Assembly: GCA_964019415.1 (NCBI GenBank)
Contig: OZ025879.1
Coordinates: 1,207,810 to 1,271,809, forward strand
From: Ianthella basta
Taxonomy: Eukaryota > Porifera > Demospongiae > Verongiida > Ianthellidae
Length of the DNA: 64,000 bases
Direction: 5' to 3'
The notes beneath the pieces were generated by a model that saw only the letters and a program-made list of their open reading frames with translations, had not been told where the DNA came from and did not search any database. Position numbers and translations under genes: made by a program. Positions 50,101-63,528 of this stretch are shown one piece after another (positions within the stretch are counted from its first letter, which is position 1; every line of letters starts with the position of its first letter).

Positions 50101-53100
50101 TTGGGCGCTCTGGAGAAAAGAATGTTGGTAAAACTGGTTTATAAAAGCAAGCCAACTGGTAGTCAGCTTCATTTCTTAGGAGAACACTGTTCCTCAGTGT
50201 GGTCCACTTTTGGCTTGATCTCTCAAGGGAAGGAACAACTTTCTTGAATGTTTCATGAGGTTCAGGATCAATTCTGCAAGGGACACAGCAAATGGAGCCG
50301 GCCTCTATCAAAAAGCTTCTGGACAGTACTGTCTCCGTTTCGGAATCAACCAGTCTCTTTGCTAAGTAGTCCAAAAGGAGGGTTGCTTTCTCTATGCATG
50401 GTTTCTGCTCCTCTGCACAACCCAGCTCCAGTTTCTGAATGTCTTGAGCCAGAGATTGTGCAAACCTGAGCCAGTCATCAGCAGAAACTTCTCTGCAGAG
50501 ACCTAAATGACCAAGAAAATCCAAACGTTCTGAATCACTCTCATCATCCCAGGGGCTAGGTGGGAACATTTCTGCTGGGCAGAATGCCTCAAAAAGTGGT
50601 ATGGTGTGGTCACATAGGTCAGCAGCACAAGTTGGCCCTTTGGGAGTCTGCAGAAATGGAACTGACTTCAAATGTTGGAACACAGTATTCCATGTAACCC
50701 TTGTTTTCTTGGTATACCTGACAAGCTTGTAAAGCCAGAAGATACCCTCTATGTGTTGCTGCAGTAAGTCTGGGATTAGGTCATGGGGCAGTTTGCTAAA
50801 GAGTGGTATGAGAACACTGCTGTACAGTTCAAGTGACACCCTATACCACACAGTAACACCAACTTTCGCCATAAAGCCTTCACAGAATGCAGGTACCACC
50901 AGGAAAGCAACATTTGCAGCCTTGCTCATCTCATCTAGACCACTGTGAGGTAGATCTTTTGGCACACCATGAGCACCTCTGTATCCATCAATGGCCTTCA
51001 GCTCACCACTGACTAAAAAGAAAAGAGGCAGTTCTTTGAGCCACGGAATTGTTGTTTCCACTTTCCTGATAGCACTGCTTTCTTGAAGAAATCGGATAAA
51101 CTCCATAACTTCTTCTTCTTTGGGATGGATAGATTTCTGCATTAAATCATTCTTGTACAATCGTAGCATTTGGAGAATGTCATCTGGATTATTGGGCTTG
51201 GCAAACAAGTATTCAAAGGTAAAGTATTGGGCGGACTCTCCAGCTTCAGTACGAAATACTTTTCCAAAGTCTACAACAGGAAAACCAAACTTGCCAGTCA
51301 AACTCATCTCTGGTTCCTCAAACAGAATGCGTTTTCCATGGGACAGTGGGTGAAGCTTGTTATCAATTGTTGGAATAACTGAAAAATGGTGAAAAACTCC
51401 TCCCTTTCCACTCTCTACACAGACTGCATCCAGATACTTCCAAAACTGAGCCAAGGTCTTTAAATAATCTTGAGACAGATCAATAACTTGGCCATCTCTT
51501 GGCAATTGGAGGTGCTTGACAACCAGTTCAGGGTACTTAGCAAGCTCTTTGATAACACCTAGGGTCATCAGCTTATGACGAACACTCAAGTCCTTCCACA
51601 CAGCATTGTGAATGAAGAGATGCCCACAACTGAGTGGAAGAAGGTTGGTAAATTTCCCATCATAAACTTCATGCATTGTGCACAGTTGACCATCTTGTGT
51701 AAGCATGAGTGGAACTCCATCCAGGAAGTCTTGCCACTTTGGAGGTGGCTGTTGCTCACTTTTGTTTGTACTGTAGACTTCGGTAGCCTCAGTGGTGGGT
51801 ACATCAGTCAAACAATATGCAAGAAGTGGCACAATATCCTCCACAATCACACCCTTGAGTGTATGCAGCTTGGGGCACAGTGACCTCAGATGATCCCTCA
51901 CTACTGCTGGAGTAACTACACCTACATACTTGCTTTCACTCTCGAAGCACTGTAGAGAAGTATCCATTCTATCAGCAATTACCAGTGGTGCATAAGTGAG
52001 CTTCATGCCCAGTTTCAACAATGTTTTTGATGAAAGTCCACACCGTCTAGAGTAAAACCATCCCTTCTGTGGCCCATTGGGGTTCGCAAGTTGCAACCAT
52101 GTTGGGAGTTGAAGCTGATTTGACCTGTACAGAAGCACATCTGCACTGTTGTCCAAAAGATAGCAATAGAGATGTTCAGGCAACTTGAAGTCCTCAAGAG
52201 GTCCAGAGATGCTACACGATGGGAATATACTATAGTACCACTCTTTATCCAACTGCTGACTTTGACCTCCATCTTCGTCTTCCTTCATAACCCGCACATT
52301 TCTGCAATACAGCAGTAACTCAGCATAGGCTTTGCAGATGACATTGCTTGCTATGGACTTGTTCCAGTCTTTCAGGTCATGGTATGAGGAACCACGCTGT
52401 AGGTCTCTTCTGGAGTCACTGAGCCAAAAATGTCCATTTACATGCACTGGAAGATGTGAGCCAAGAGGAAGAGGTAAGTAGCAAAAGAGTCTACCTGACT
52501 GTTGTCTGCTTTGCTCCTTGGTAGGACATGCAGCTGCAACTCCTCCTAGGGGCAGGAAACTACACTTGAAACCAGTTTTCAGCAGGGACTCTTCCAAATC
52601 CTGCCCACCAAATCGTTTGCTGACAATCCATGCACTCCTATCTTTCACCAGTTGACGCTTACTCAGGTCTTGTGTATCCACAGTAAACACACTATTCACA
52701 GAAACTTCATAGACTCTCTGAACATTCTGAGGCATGTCTCCGATACATAAACATTCAATTCCTTGTCGAACACATCTTTCAAATTCCTTGCACTTATGCT
52801 GATCAGCTACAGACAAAGCTGCTTGATAAGAGCCAATCAATGAGCACCTGTTACTAGTAGATACCTCATATATAGAGATTTTCCTTACAGAATTCAGAAA
52901 CAGCAGAGTGTGACCTGCTTCCTTACTAAAGTCACTGAGAAGTTTCTTCAGCAAGCTACAGTCCATTTTACATCCTCTCACAACACGCTGTCGCTGTTTG
53001 GATGTATGTCCTTCAGGGGATATGGTGGAACTGAGAGAGGCAGGCCTCTCTCTTGTCAGGGGCAGGCGGAACATTACAAAACCATCTGGCCATTTTTCAG

Positions 53101-56100
53101 GTTGACGCATGTCTGTAAAGGCTCCTGAGCAAATAGATGCCAATCTCTGTAGGATATCCTGGGAAAATGGCTCAAATTGACTGTCAAAGACACTGCACAA
53201 AGTGCCATCATCTTTCATTGCACTAGGCCCACTGTCCACTGTGCTGAGCTCCCATCTTTCTCCTGGTTTCTGTACTGTGCTGTCTGGTGCAAAGTTAAGA
53301 GTTGGGTCAAACACACAAAAGTGCTCTGGCTGTCCTCCTTCCTTGTGGGACACAAACATGGGGCAGTCAGTGACATGGTAGGCCACATTGAAGCCAATCC
53401 CAAACCTGCCAATGGTATCAGGGGTGTCTTGCTTCCCTCCTCGGCCCAACTTGGTAATGCCCTCCAGGTCTTGGTCAGTGAACCTTCGGTTGTTGAAGAC
53501 CAGCAGTGAGGGCATTTTCTGGAGTTGCTTCCAGTTGTTGTTGTCACTCAACAGGTGATCATCACTAAATACCCTCCGATCAAGTATAAATGCTATCTCT
53601 GAAGCACCTGCATCATCAGCATTCTGAACAAACTCCTTGAAAATAGATGTATCAGGGTGATAGCCTTGAAGAATGCCACTCAAGCGATCACAAAGGTCTT
53701 CGTGCTGGCCAAACTCCAAACCTTTCACAAACTTCTTGTCACTGAATTTTGAAAGGAGAGCCTGAACTGGGTTGTTTAAGCCAAGACTCTTGGCCACTGT
53801 CCAAGAAATCCCCGGATGGAGATGATGGTGGTGCACCATCTCTTCTCTACTGGACAAGCTCTGAAACAAACTATGCTTCTCTAGCCAAGAGTAATCACGA
53901 TCATCAAGGTAAATTAGTTGCGTTGAGTGGCGCATTATGTTCTTCTTGTCTGGTAGGAAAAGTTCAGCAGAAGCAACAGAGGCATCAGCACACGCTGACA
54001 ACCGCTTTGCTGCATAACATGCAAAGTCAGCAAACCTGTCAGAAACTGGTTGGCTGGGAAGATCAGTGGCAATTGCTTTAAGAGTCAGCAGCAGCTGCTC
54101 CCTTGTTGCTTGCTTGGCTACACCAAGCTCAGTGAGGATGTTTACATCAACTGGGTGTAGCTTCACCAAGTAGGGAGGGCAGTCACATGATTCCTCCCAG
54201 AACACCTCATCAACTCTGTAGAAATCATTTTGCCAGATGAAAGGAATGTCCTTTAACTGAGCCTTAATGCTTTTCAAGATCTCTTCATCTTTTTCTCTCA
54301 GAGGTGTGAATAAAGAGTAGGGAAGTATTGCACTCTTGAAGTAGCCATATATGTCCTTCATGGCTAATGAAATGGTATCAACATCTTCAGATGAGCCAAA
54401 TTGTTTTCCTCTGCTTTTAGTCCACCAGCAGACTAGATCCTTGAGTTGTCCAAGCACTACTGGGAGTTCTGGTTTCTGCCGGAATGTAAGAATATGCTCC
54501 AAATCAGACAGGTGACCACTATAGGCTTGATCATCCACAATGTCATGCTTTACAAACACAAGGTATCTGTAGCGACTCCAATACATGCTTTTAGCTGAAG
54601 AGAATCTGCTCTTCTTTGCCATGAACCAAGGAAGGGTTGTGTTCTGGGGCCGGGGCATTGCCAGCAGGAATGGCTGGGTGTTAAGTTGTGCAGTCAGGCT
54701 TTCATCTTCTGCAGTTAGGCCACTAAACCCTGAGTACTGTTTGTAAGGTTTGAAATGGCACTCTGTTAGGTATGCCACCAGAGCTTGGCTTCTCTGCTTT
54801 GCCTTGTCTGCATTCTTACTTTGGAGCACTTGCTGAACAGACTTTGCTCGATCAAGCACATCTTCATTCTTTAGTTTGTCATGAGACATGCCCAGATAAT
54901 GTAGCACTTGAGTCAAACCCAGGGCACTGTATTTGTCTGTTGGAAAGCGCCCTTCTGATTCATCATAAAGTGAAGCTAAAAGCTTACAGCCAGGGTCTAC
55001 CAAGAAGTCGGGCTTGCACAGGACATTACATGGCTTTGATGAAATGCAAGCAGTATCCTGCACCAGTTGTGTGAGCCAAGGATAAGATTCAATTAAACTG
55101 AATAGGTGCTTCAAAATAAACAGAACAAGAGTGTCCTTTGTTCCCAGTATATCGGTGTCTGAATCAATTCTACCAAAGAGGTGTTGGCAACAGAAATCTT
55201 CAAATGTGACCTGTTTGAAACATTCTCTTATACCGAAGGGCACCTCAGCAATACATACACCTTGATGGGCAAGAAAAGATTGAATCATGTGCTTCTCTGC
55301 ATCAGTGAAAGGATTCTTGTCAAAATCAAGACTCAAAACAACTACATCACTTGGCTTCCAGAAGCAGCCACCACCACACTCTGACCAAATTAATCTTCTC
55401 TCTTCTGACGGAAGTCTCTGTACAAAACTGTCAGCCAAGTAAGGCCTTACTCCATCTGACTGCTTTGAAACATACACAGATGGAAAGAGACTGTAATACA
55501 ACTGGAGAAATCTTTTCACTGCGTCAGGCTTCTGAACTGGAGCCAACTCAGCCAAGGCAACTAAGAGTGTGAACACAGCCTCAACCAGTGCATCCTTCAT
55601 CAGCATCACATTCCAGGTGTCATGGCTGGAGCCTTGAACACCTTTCAACAGGCGTCTGTCTTTGGAGACATCAAAAAAGGCATTAACGACAAAGTTCAGG
55701 CTAGTCTCAATAGGTAAAGGCAGGAAGCAAGACACTGTACCCTTGGTGCTGTCAAAAGCAATGGATTGCCCTTCCTTCTTGATCATCACGGCTACCTCAG
55801 CAACAGGGACTAGACCTTGAGACCTGCCATCTTGACTGTTGGCATGTTGAAGACTGGGTCCTCTCCCCATTGCAGAAGACACCTCCCACATTGTCTCCTG
55901 TGACTGCTGCTTACCATTCCCCACTGAAGTGACAATCTTCATCCTCTGTGAGCAAGGTCTCACACTGCTGAAATGTTCTCTGGGAATCCTGAATTGCCTT
56001 TCAAAGTCTCCTCCATCAGAGTTTGATCTGGTGATATGAAACACCTTCTGCATCTTGTCAAGACTGTCTCCACTTCTGCACTCATACAGTTCCACCTGGT

Positions 56101-59100
56101 TCACATTCTGAAGGAACAACAGCAATGTGTCAGCAGTTTGGAACATGGAGTTCTTCAGGGAATCCACTGTTTTTGATCCTTCAGTGAACACTTCAGATGA
56201 GATGTCACTGACAATCCCTTGTTGACGGAATGGGAATCTGAAGAGTGTTCCATTGAACCCATTCTGATCTGTATCAAATACATTACAACCAAAAACGCCC
56301 TGGTAGGGAGCAACCTGATCAGAGAAGTAATTCTTCAGTCCTTCTCTCTGCTTCACAAAGTCAATCTGCATGCCCGGCTTGTTAGGTTGAACGCGTTCCC
56401 CTAGGTACTTCAAGTGTGGGTCAAATACCTGCAGCCATCTTCTTGTGATGAAACTAGGAACATCAGTGAGATGGTATGTGGCACAGAAACCAACTCCAAA
56501 TCGGCCAATCTTGGTGTGGTCTTGCTTCTTTGTAGCACCTGCCACTTTGCCAATGTTCTGCAAGTCCTCATCAGAAAAAGTTTTGTTGTTGTAGGCAAAA
56601 AGAGCAGGTCCTTGCCAATTGGCCATGCCTTTTGTGAGCAGTGTCCTTGTGGTGTGTGTTCGCCAGTCAATCAAGAACTTCACTTCTGTGGCTCCTGCAT
56701 CATCTGCATTCTGAATCAACTCTTTAAAGACATCAATACTGTCCCCATAGTCCTCAACCAACTCTCTGATCCTGTGTGTGATTGATTCATAGGGTCCAGT
56801 GCACTCATAGTCAATGCCAAGTGGTTGTGAGGGAGCAACTCGAACACTCAATGACATTACTCCAAAGAAGCGGGCAACATCCGAAGTGATTCTGCAATGA
56901 ATGAAATTCATTCCTTGTTCTGCTTCAGATATGTCTAAGTAGTAGTCATGGTATGTGAGGTCTTCTGGATTGTGTAGCCTGCAGCTCTTGCTTGGAAGAT
57001 ACATGTCCTTAACATAGTCCGCTTCGTCTTTGTTCTCTTTCAAGACATTAGCAATGTTCACAACTATATCTAGATCTGTAGCATTCAGCTGCTCTGCTGA
57101 GGCTTTGATCTCTCTGACCACCTGTACCCCATCTTGAACTGTGAACTGGTCCTTCACTCCACTGTCAATCCACATGCTCCTGTACGTCTGCAAACAAGGC
57201 AGGTCCTGGGCAGAGTATCTGTAGGGTGCAAGGGAGCAGCCTTCCAAGGACCTCAGGGCCACTTTGGACTTCTCAACAAACAGGCACTGCTCACTATTCC
57301 AGACACAAGGACGAGTCCATTGTTGAAAGCAATTTGGGTCAGTGCTGCTCAAGAATTCATAAATGTACTCAACCATGCTGTTCACTGACATTCGCCTTCG
57401 AGAAACATAGGATAAGCAGCCGGACTGGGCTGCCAATGTGCTAGCATGCAGACTAGTAATGTTGATGAAGTGCTGGTTCACATATCGGGGAATGACTGAA
57501 AGAAAACAGCTTGTGCCATTAATCTCCTTCAGCCTCCTCACACTGTCTGTGTAAGTGTTGTCCACAATACAGCACACAGATCCCACCAAACTTGCCAATT
57601 GGAACAAATCACTACTTGCACATACTTCAGAAGGAGAAAACAGTTGTGTAGCTCCCATTCCTGCCCAGTGTAACTGTTCAGGGTAGCCACTAGGACGTGA
57701 TAGTTGGCAGAAGAGAAAACGCTGTTCCTTTACATATTTCAGCAAATATTGGCACTGTGCATGATTGGCTGCTGTCTGAAGGATGAGTTTTGAGCGCTGC
57801 CTTGCTTCCGTCTCTATGCCACGAGAAAGTAGAAACTGAACTGATTGTGATCTGTCTTGCAGAAATGTTCCAAACGTATCATTATTCTGCATGACAGTGT
57901 GCCATGTGCTCAGGCCAAACTGTCTCAGCTTGTGGAAGACTGGCCTAAAGTCAATAGATGGAAACCGTGCTTCACAACTGTGGAAGAACTCTTGCAGCTT
58001 GCTGTCCTCTGGGTCATAAAGGGCATCCACTCTACATAGTGTGTTGTTGCTAGCTGGAATGCATGCATTACGCTTGATGAACTGTTCTAGTTCTCCATAT
58101 TGCTGTGGCTGAGACATTTCAATGATCCACATTAGAATCTGGTTCCTCATTTCAGTATTACATTGTGTGACAGCATGGTTGAAGATATGCTGCTGCACAA
58201 GAGCTCCAAGGGAAAGTGGTGGCCTTTCAAGAGCTGCTTGAATTAGCTGCTGATCAGCTTCACTTACTTTGAGTATTTGAGATGGAAGTGCCAGGTTACT
58301 GGGAAAAGTAATGGAGTAGTGTGGGAAGATAACTTGACTGTAATAGCCTAGTTGAACAAAAGTCACACTCTGAGCTCCAACTCCAATCTCATACACCAGT
58401 AGAGACTGTAGAAGTCTGATCTGCTGCCCATTCAGGGAACCCATCATGGATACAGCCTCTGCAAGGTACCTTCGTAAGCATCTTTTCTGTCCATTGTCAA
58501 GATAAGCAACTATTCTTGCTACATTTGGAATCAATTGCAGTGCAGCAAAGAGTGTACTGGAGGACAGTACTGGAAGGTACTGGTTGAGTTGCCAACCAAA
58601 AGGTGCATACAAGTGGGAGTCGTTCACTAGAGTGCAGCCAAGGATCTCAACAATGGTCTGCATCTGTTTAGAGCTGGCTGATGTCTTCCTCAAAACTGTA
58701 CCTCTAGAACCTTTCAAAGGGTATAAGGTGACCGACCCTTTGTTGCGTATAGCATCAGGTCCATACACTGCAATGAGTGGTAGCCCTGCTACATCACGCA
58801 GCTTCCCATTGTCAGCAATGTATCGCCACACACAGGACAACCAGGAGGCAGGAGGTTGGTCGTACTGACTGGGGCTCCAGGTGATACAGGAGGCATCGGG
58901 ATTGTGGCACCAAGTGTGAATAGCAGTCCTCAAGAGGTTGGGGCAGATCACATCTGCAGTAGCTAGTTGCAATTCATACTGATTTGAACGAGCCAACCGG
59001 AGGAAATGAGCTTGAAGGTCAGAAGGGAGGCTACCTGAAACTATCTGGCCCTCCAGACCATGCAAAACTTGACTTGCAAGCATGTCACCCTTTGGGAGCA

Positions 59101-62100
59101 CATAGAATGTCTGACTGGAAAATGTGCCCACTCTCCCTGCCTGCTGCAAGGGTACTAGGGGAAGGCCCTGCAAGTTCTTCGTCCAATTAGAGAGTACGTA
59201 GCGAAGAGCATCTTCAAGAAGATAGTCATCCTCTCGAAGAATTCTCATGGCTGTTTTGGAATCCCTTCTGAGATAGTCCCTTACAACATCTGGAGTGATC
59301 AACTTACAGCCCAGAGAGGTGCAACTCTCCTGGACATTTCTGGGGAGACACACAATGGGGCAATTCAACTGAAGAAGAAGGTCCATTATAGAAGTGGGCA
59401 CTGACGCATCCAGTGGGACAAAGTAGGCATTAGGTGGCTTGACCCACATACCATTGTTGGCTGCAGCCCAAAGAACAGGCAAATGAGACAGAAGAGGTTG
59501 AACTCTGCGGATGAGATGCTTCCACACTTCCTCCCTTACCTCACTCATTACAGGGAGGAGTGCATATTGGTCAGTATACTCCTGGAGCGCAGTGTAACCA
59601 AGGGGAAATCCCTGATATGATGTCATCATGCACCTTGCTGTCATGAGGATGGCGTATGAAGGAGCAATGAGGTGCTCTACAAGGTGCTTGTTCCAGTTGG
59701 CTTCATCACTGTTGTCATCTGCATCTGGCCAACGTACTCTCCTGCGGTTGTCTGAGAGAGTGAAGTAGCCATGGATGTGAACTGGAAGGCCAGTGGAAGT
59801 GGTTGCTGACATGGGCAAGAAGCAGAAGGCAAATCCACAATTGTTCAGCGTTGAGGAAGAATCTGTCCAATCAATGGACTCACGGTAGCGCGAAACTGCA
59901 CGGCTTACCTGGTTCTCAACTGAAGCACAATTTACGTGCAAGCATGCTTCATTCTGCAGATGGAAGTCTCCTACAGCAATGGCAGGAGAAATTGGAGTTG
60001 CCAGACCTACCCAGGGAATCACCTTCAGCTTAGATGCCAGTTCTATCACTTGACGGTCCCTGACTCCAATTGTACTGCACATCAACCAGGAGGAGGTGCC
60101 TACTGTTCCAACTTTCTCAGCAAGTTGACCTTCCACAGTGACTGTGCACTTGTTGAGACAGGTGTCTGCATAGCCTTGGTTCCGACTGAATGAAGTGCAT
60201 GCAGATCTATACCATGCCCTGCTGCCTTGCACTTCATGACTGTCGACAGTGATATGCAACAAAGGTTGGCCAAGTGCACATGGGATGCCATCATACAGCT
60301 CCACATCAGTGACATGGTTGAGAAAGAGAAGCACTCGATGTGCTTCTTCAGCAAGGGAAGCATAGAGCACCCGCAAAGTTTCTTCACGGGAGTACTTACG
60401 ATCTGATATTTCCGAGTGAAACTCCCTATTGCGAAATGGAAAGCGAAATAGTGTTCCATCATACTTAGAGTTATATGATTTGAAGCCTAGGATGCCATCA
60501 AATGCTGCCACATGACCATGGTACTGACGAAACTCTTCCATCGTGAATCGCTTTCCTGTCACTCTAGCACCTTTGGAGTCACGGTAGTCAAGTATGGTCT
60601 CGTGAGGATCCATCAGACCAACATGGTTACCGCTGGCAATGATCGGCAAATCTACATTGCAAAAGGCATGAGCAATTGCAAAGCAACAGTATGTACCTAG
60701 TGGTACCAATTAAATTTATGACAATGCAAAAGCTAATGATATATATGTCTTCTAACACATACATACATTCATACTGAAGATAAATCATTCAATATAGTTA
60801 AAACCTCTTAAAATGAATAAGAATGTCTCATGATTTTCACTTGATACCCACTGTGAAAACATGGGAACAGTGCTAGCCCCCATGATGCCATTGGGTTTGC
60901 AACCTCTAAGGTATAAAATTTGGTACGAGTGTGATATCCAGATTATCGCCAAAGACCAAGGCGAAGCCGAGGTCACAGGCAATGACCAGTTATCACACGA
61001 GTAAATGGGATATAACTGGCTTATATCCCATCCGATCGGACACGCACGTGTTTAAATTCTGTTCTGCGAGTGACAATCTTCATTCTTGCTGTTGAAGAGA
61101 TATGCACCTTCTCAGAGATGAGCTAGAGCAGGTTCTCCTGCCGCTGTTGGTAGTATTGACTGACGTCAGACCTCAGCAGAAGATTCCCATAGAATCTTGA
61201 CAAGCTCCGCTCCTGGTCTGAAGATACCCGCAAGCCGCATTTGAGAGACAAACAAGGTAAAGTGGGGGTTCAGAACAAGATAGGGTGTACAAAACAGTGA
61301 TATCCAGATTATCGCCAAAGACCAAGGCGAAGCCGAGGTCACGGGCAATGACCAGTTATCACACGAGTAAACGGGATATAACTGGCTTATATCCCATCCG
61401 ATCGGACACGCACACGTTTAAATCCTGTTCTGCGAGTGACAATCTTCATTCTTGCTGTTGAAGAGATATGCACCTTCTCAGAGATGAGCTAGAGCAGGTT
61501 CTCCTGCCGCTGTTGGTAGTATTGACTGACGTCAGACCTCAGCAGAAGATTCCCATAGAATCTTGACAAGCTCCGCTCCTGGTCTGAAGACACCCGCAAG
61601 CCGCGTTTGAGGGACGAACAAGGTAAAGTGGGGGTTCAGAACAAGATAGGGTGTACAAAACAGTGATGCAGGAACACCCAGTCTGTCGTCACATTGACAC
61701 CTGCACTAATTGCATGCAAACACAAAAGCTGTTCCTTCACGCACAGGCGATAGGTGGTACGCTGTGTTAAGAAATCCGTTGTTAGGAACCCCCACTTTAC
61801 CTTATCTTTTTGTCCTGTGGGTGGTATAAGAGATTTAGAACAACTCTGTTGGACCAATCAGAGTACAGCAATTTGTTGCATCATGGTCTACTAGACAAAT
61901 GCAAGGCATTGTGGGGCGAGCCTAAACGTGCAGCATATATGCAGCAAGACCTAACATAGTTAGGGTATGCAGGGCCATGGAATGTGATACATGCAACATA
62001 AGTAATCAAGTAGCAGTGGCTTGGAGCATCTATGATGCAAGTTTCATGATTGTTGTAGCTGGAGTCTGGCCTCTCGCTGTTCCGTAGTTTGCGCGGCTTT

Positions 62101-63528
62101 CCTATTTCTATCGCAAGTGCGCCTGTTTGCCAATCGCTGCTCTTCTTACTACGCAACTATACCTGTTTGCAGAAGATGACGAAAGCATTGAACTGATCAT
62201 TAATTTTAAATACTTCATTTCTAATCATTGTTTATGCCTATTTTTTGCACTGACAATACAACTACTGCAATCTTGCAAGGGTTACCTCTGGCACAGGAGG
62301 TTATGCCAACAATATATAGAAATCATCACATGTGGGACATGTTCTGTGTAAACAACTGCTCAACAATGATGGCTGATTTTGTACCTCTGTATAATTGCTT
62401 ATATCTCCTGCAAATTTTGTTTGATCTAGGTGTGACGAGTACCAGACGAAAGACCACACTCAGCTCTCTGACGGAAAGGCTAGCATGTGAAACTAGCCAT
62501 CAACGTGCCTCTTCCTGCCAACACCAATAGCCAGAATGATCTTTTTGCAAACAATCTCAGCAACCCTCCCACAGGGGCAATGTCTTGCGACATCCTTGTG
62601 ATACTTCTCAAAAATGGCTGATGGCATTATAGCAAATTGCGCTGTAAGGCACTTCACTCGAACGAATAGATCAAGACTGTGCGTTTTTTCCTTAGGTACA
62701 TACCTAGCTGCCAGATACGTTTTATAGGATGATTTCTTTCCTAAGATCATCACAGATTATGTGCCCATCACATGACATTGCGCGCGTAGCCACAGAAACA
62801 GAGGAATTCACATCTTTATGTTATGATTTCCCTTATGTAAACAAAACTGGACATGTCCTATAAGGGATTCCTTCATTCAGTCAACAAAGAAATTGAAACA
62901 GAAACGCAATTATTATCAAATCCATTGTGACGACCTTGCCAACAAAAGTCAATAGCCTGAATGTCAAAGGCCATGTTGAAAGCCCACAACTTTTCCCATT
63001 CACTTTACTCAGTTGGTACTTACAATTAATCTTCCCCTCCACCCACAACACCAAACACAAAATCCTCTTCGCATAACCATACCTGTGAGATGATGAACGG
63101 ACTGGAAGCCAAGTCCAAACCGACCAACTTTCAGCAGCTCCTCCTCCTTTTGGCTCTGGTGCAACTTGCCAATGTTCTTCCAGTCACCTTCACTGAAGAC
63201 ACTGTTGTTCCAGGCGAGCAGGGCTGGGCCCTGAAATGGAGCGAGGGATGGCTTCCATAGGCCACCAGGGTCGCGAGGGTGTTGGCGGGAGTCAATGAGG
63301 AATTTGACCTTGCTGGCTCCAGCATCGTCGGCATTTTGAATGAGCTCCTATGAGAAAAGAGGAACGGAGACAGTCAGCAATGCAAACGGATTCCAAGTTG
63401 AGAACTACTTAATTCGCCGACGTAACGCACCTTCAGAATCTGTCCGCCGTCTGTGTAGCGCTGGAGTAGGTTCTTAATGAAGTCTGTCAATGGGGGCTGT
63501 CTTGTTCCAAAGTCGTCGTCACACATAT
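46570..63528 (-). CDS. Giant gene B: sacsin repeats x3 - HEPN - PARP (5' end outside window)
   Basis: Paralogue of gene A. Visible exons on the minus strand are 63431-63528, 63083-63347, 47401-60651 (giant, 13,251 bp) and 46570-47192 (PARP). Exon lengths at the 5' side (98 and 265 bp) and all phases equal those of gene A. The first visible exon starts in phase 1 after CTCTCAG, so at least one more exon lies upstream. I could not find an equivalent of the acidic-linker exon between 63,529 and 64,000, and whether B has a CARD cannot be seen. GHKL repeats 2 and 3 have N-boxes near 56,725 and 53,640. B is about 85% identical to A by eye in the first third of the giant exon and roughly half identical after that. 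The same family role applies: a cytoplasmic sacsin-like ATPase scaffold ending in an ADP-ribosyltransferase. Confidence 0.88.
47401..60651 (-). CDS. Gene B giant exon: sacsin repeats and HEPN
   Basis: A single stop-free exon of 13,251 bases (about 4,417 codons). It opens with DLPIIASGNHVGLMDPHE, completing GHKL repeat 1. Repeat 2 has KELIQNADDAGATEVKF and GRFGVGFCATYHLTD; repeat 3 has KEFVQNADDAGASEIAF and GRFGIGFNVAYHVTD. The linker before HEPN is Gly-rich (GGGGYGG, RGGGGGGVSS). HEPN runs from LEHAKMWLLQALNDYEAAKSLL to about VEAILTKV, with RCRYPDYN where gene A has RCRYPEHN. After HEPN a short tail (RHIVLARRRTPLDPA) leads to the PARP exon. Gene B lacks an Asp/Glu/Ser-rich insertion present in A before repeat 3 (HHLEEHDEDQDSGSKDD). 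Confidence 0.93.
60652..63082. other. Gene B intron before the giant exon
   Basis: 2.4-kb intron, unrelated to the matching intron of gene A. It holds a 366-bp tandem duplication (separate entry) and an inverted match of AAAGTGGGGGTTC (about 61,625) to GAACCCCCACTTT (about 61,788). The rest, 61,800-63,080, shows nothing assignable. Confidence 0.7.
60933..61664. repeat. 366-bp direct tandem duplication
   Basis: Two adjacent copies, 60,933-61,298 and 61,299-61,664, each beginning GATATCCAGATTATCGCC and ending GTACAAAACAGT. Few mismatches separate them, so the duplication is recent. No ORF of note; a short inverted pair GGGATATAACTGG/ATATCCC lies inside each copy. Confidence 0.95.
63083..63347 (-). 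CDS. Gene B exon: core of first GHKL ATPase
   Basis: 265-bp exon with ELIQNADDAGASKVKF, the FQGPALLAWNN strand and VGRFGLGFQSVHHLT. It has the same length and phases as gene A 26985-27249 and only about a dozen base differences by eye, while the flanking introns are unrelated. The acceptor is TCATAG and the donor ACAG/GTATGG. Confidence 0.92.
63431..63528 (-). CDS. Gene B exon: entry helix of sacsin repeat 1
   Basis: 98-bp exon encoding MCDDDFGTRQPPLTDFIKN through YTDGGQILK, the counterpart of gene A 27339-27436. Phase 1 in, phase 0 out; donor AAG/GTGCGT. It contains an ATG, but the acceptor and the parallel with gene A indicate an upstream exon beyond this point. Confidence 0.88.
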
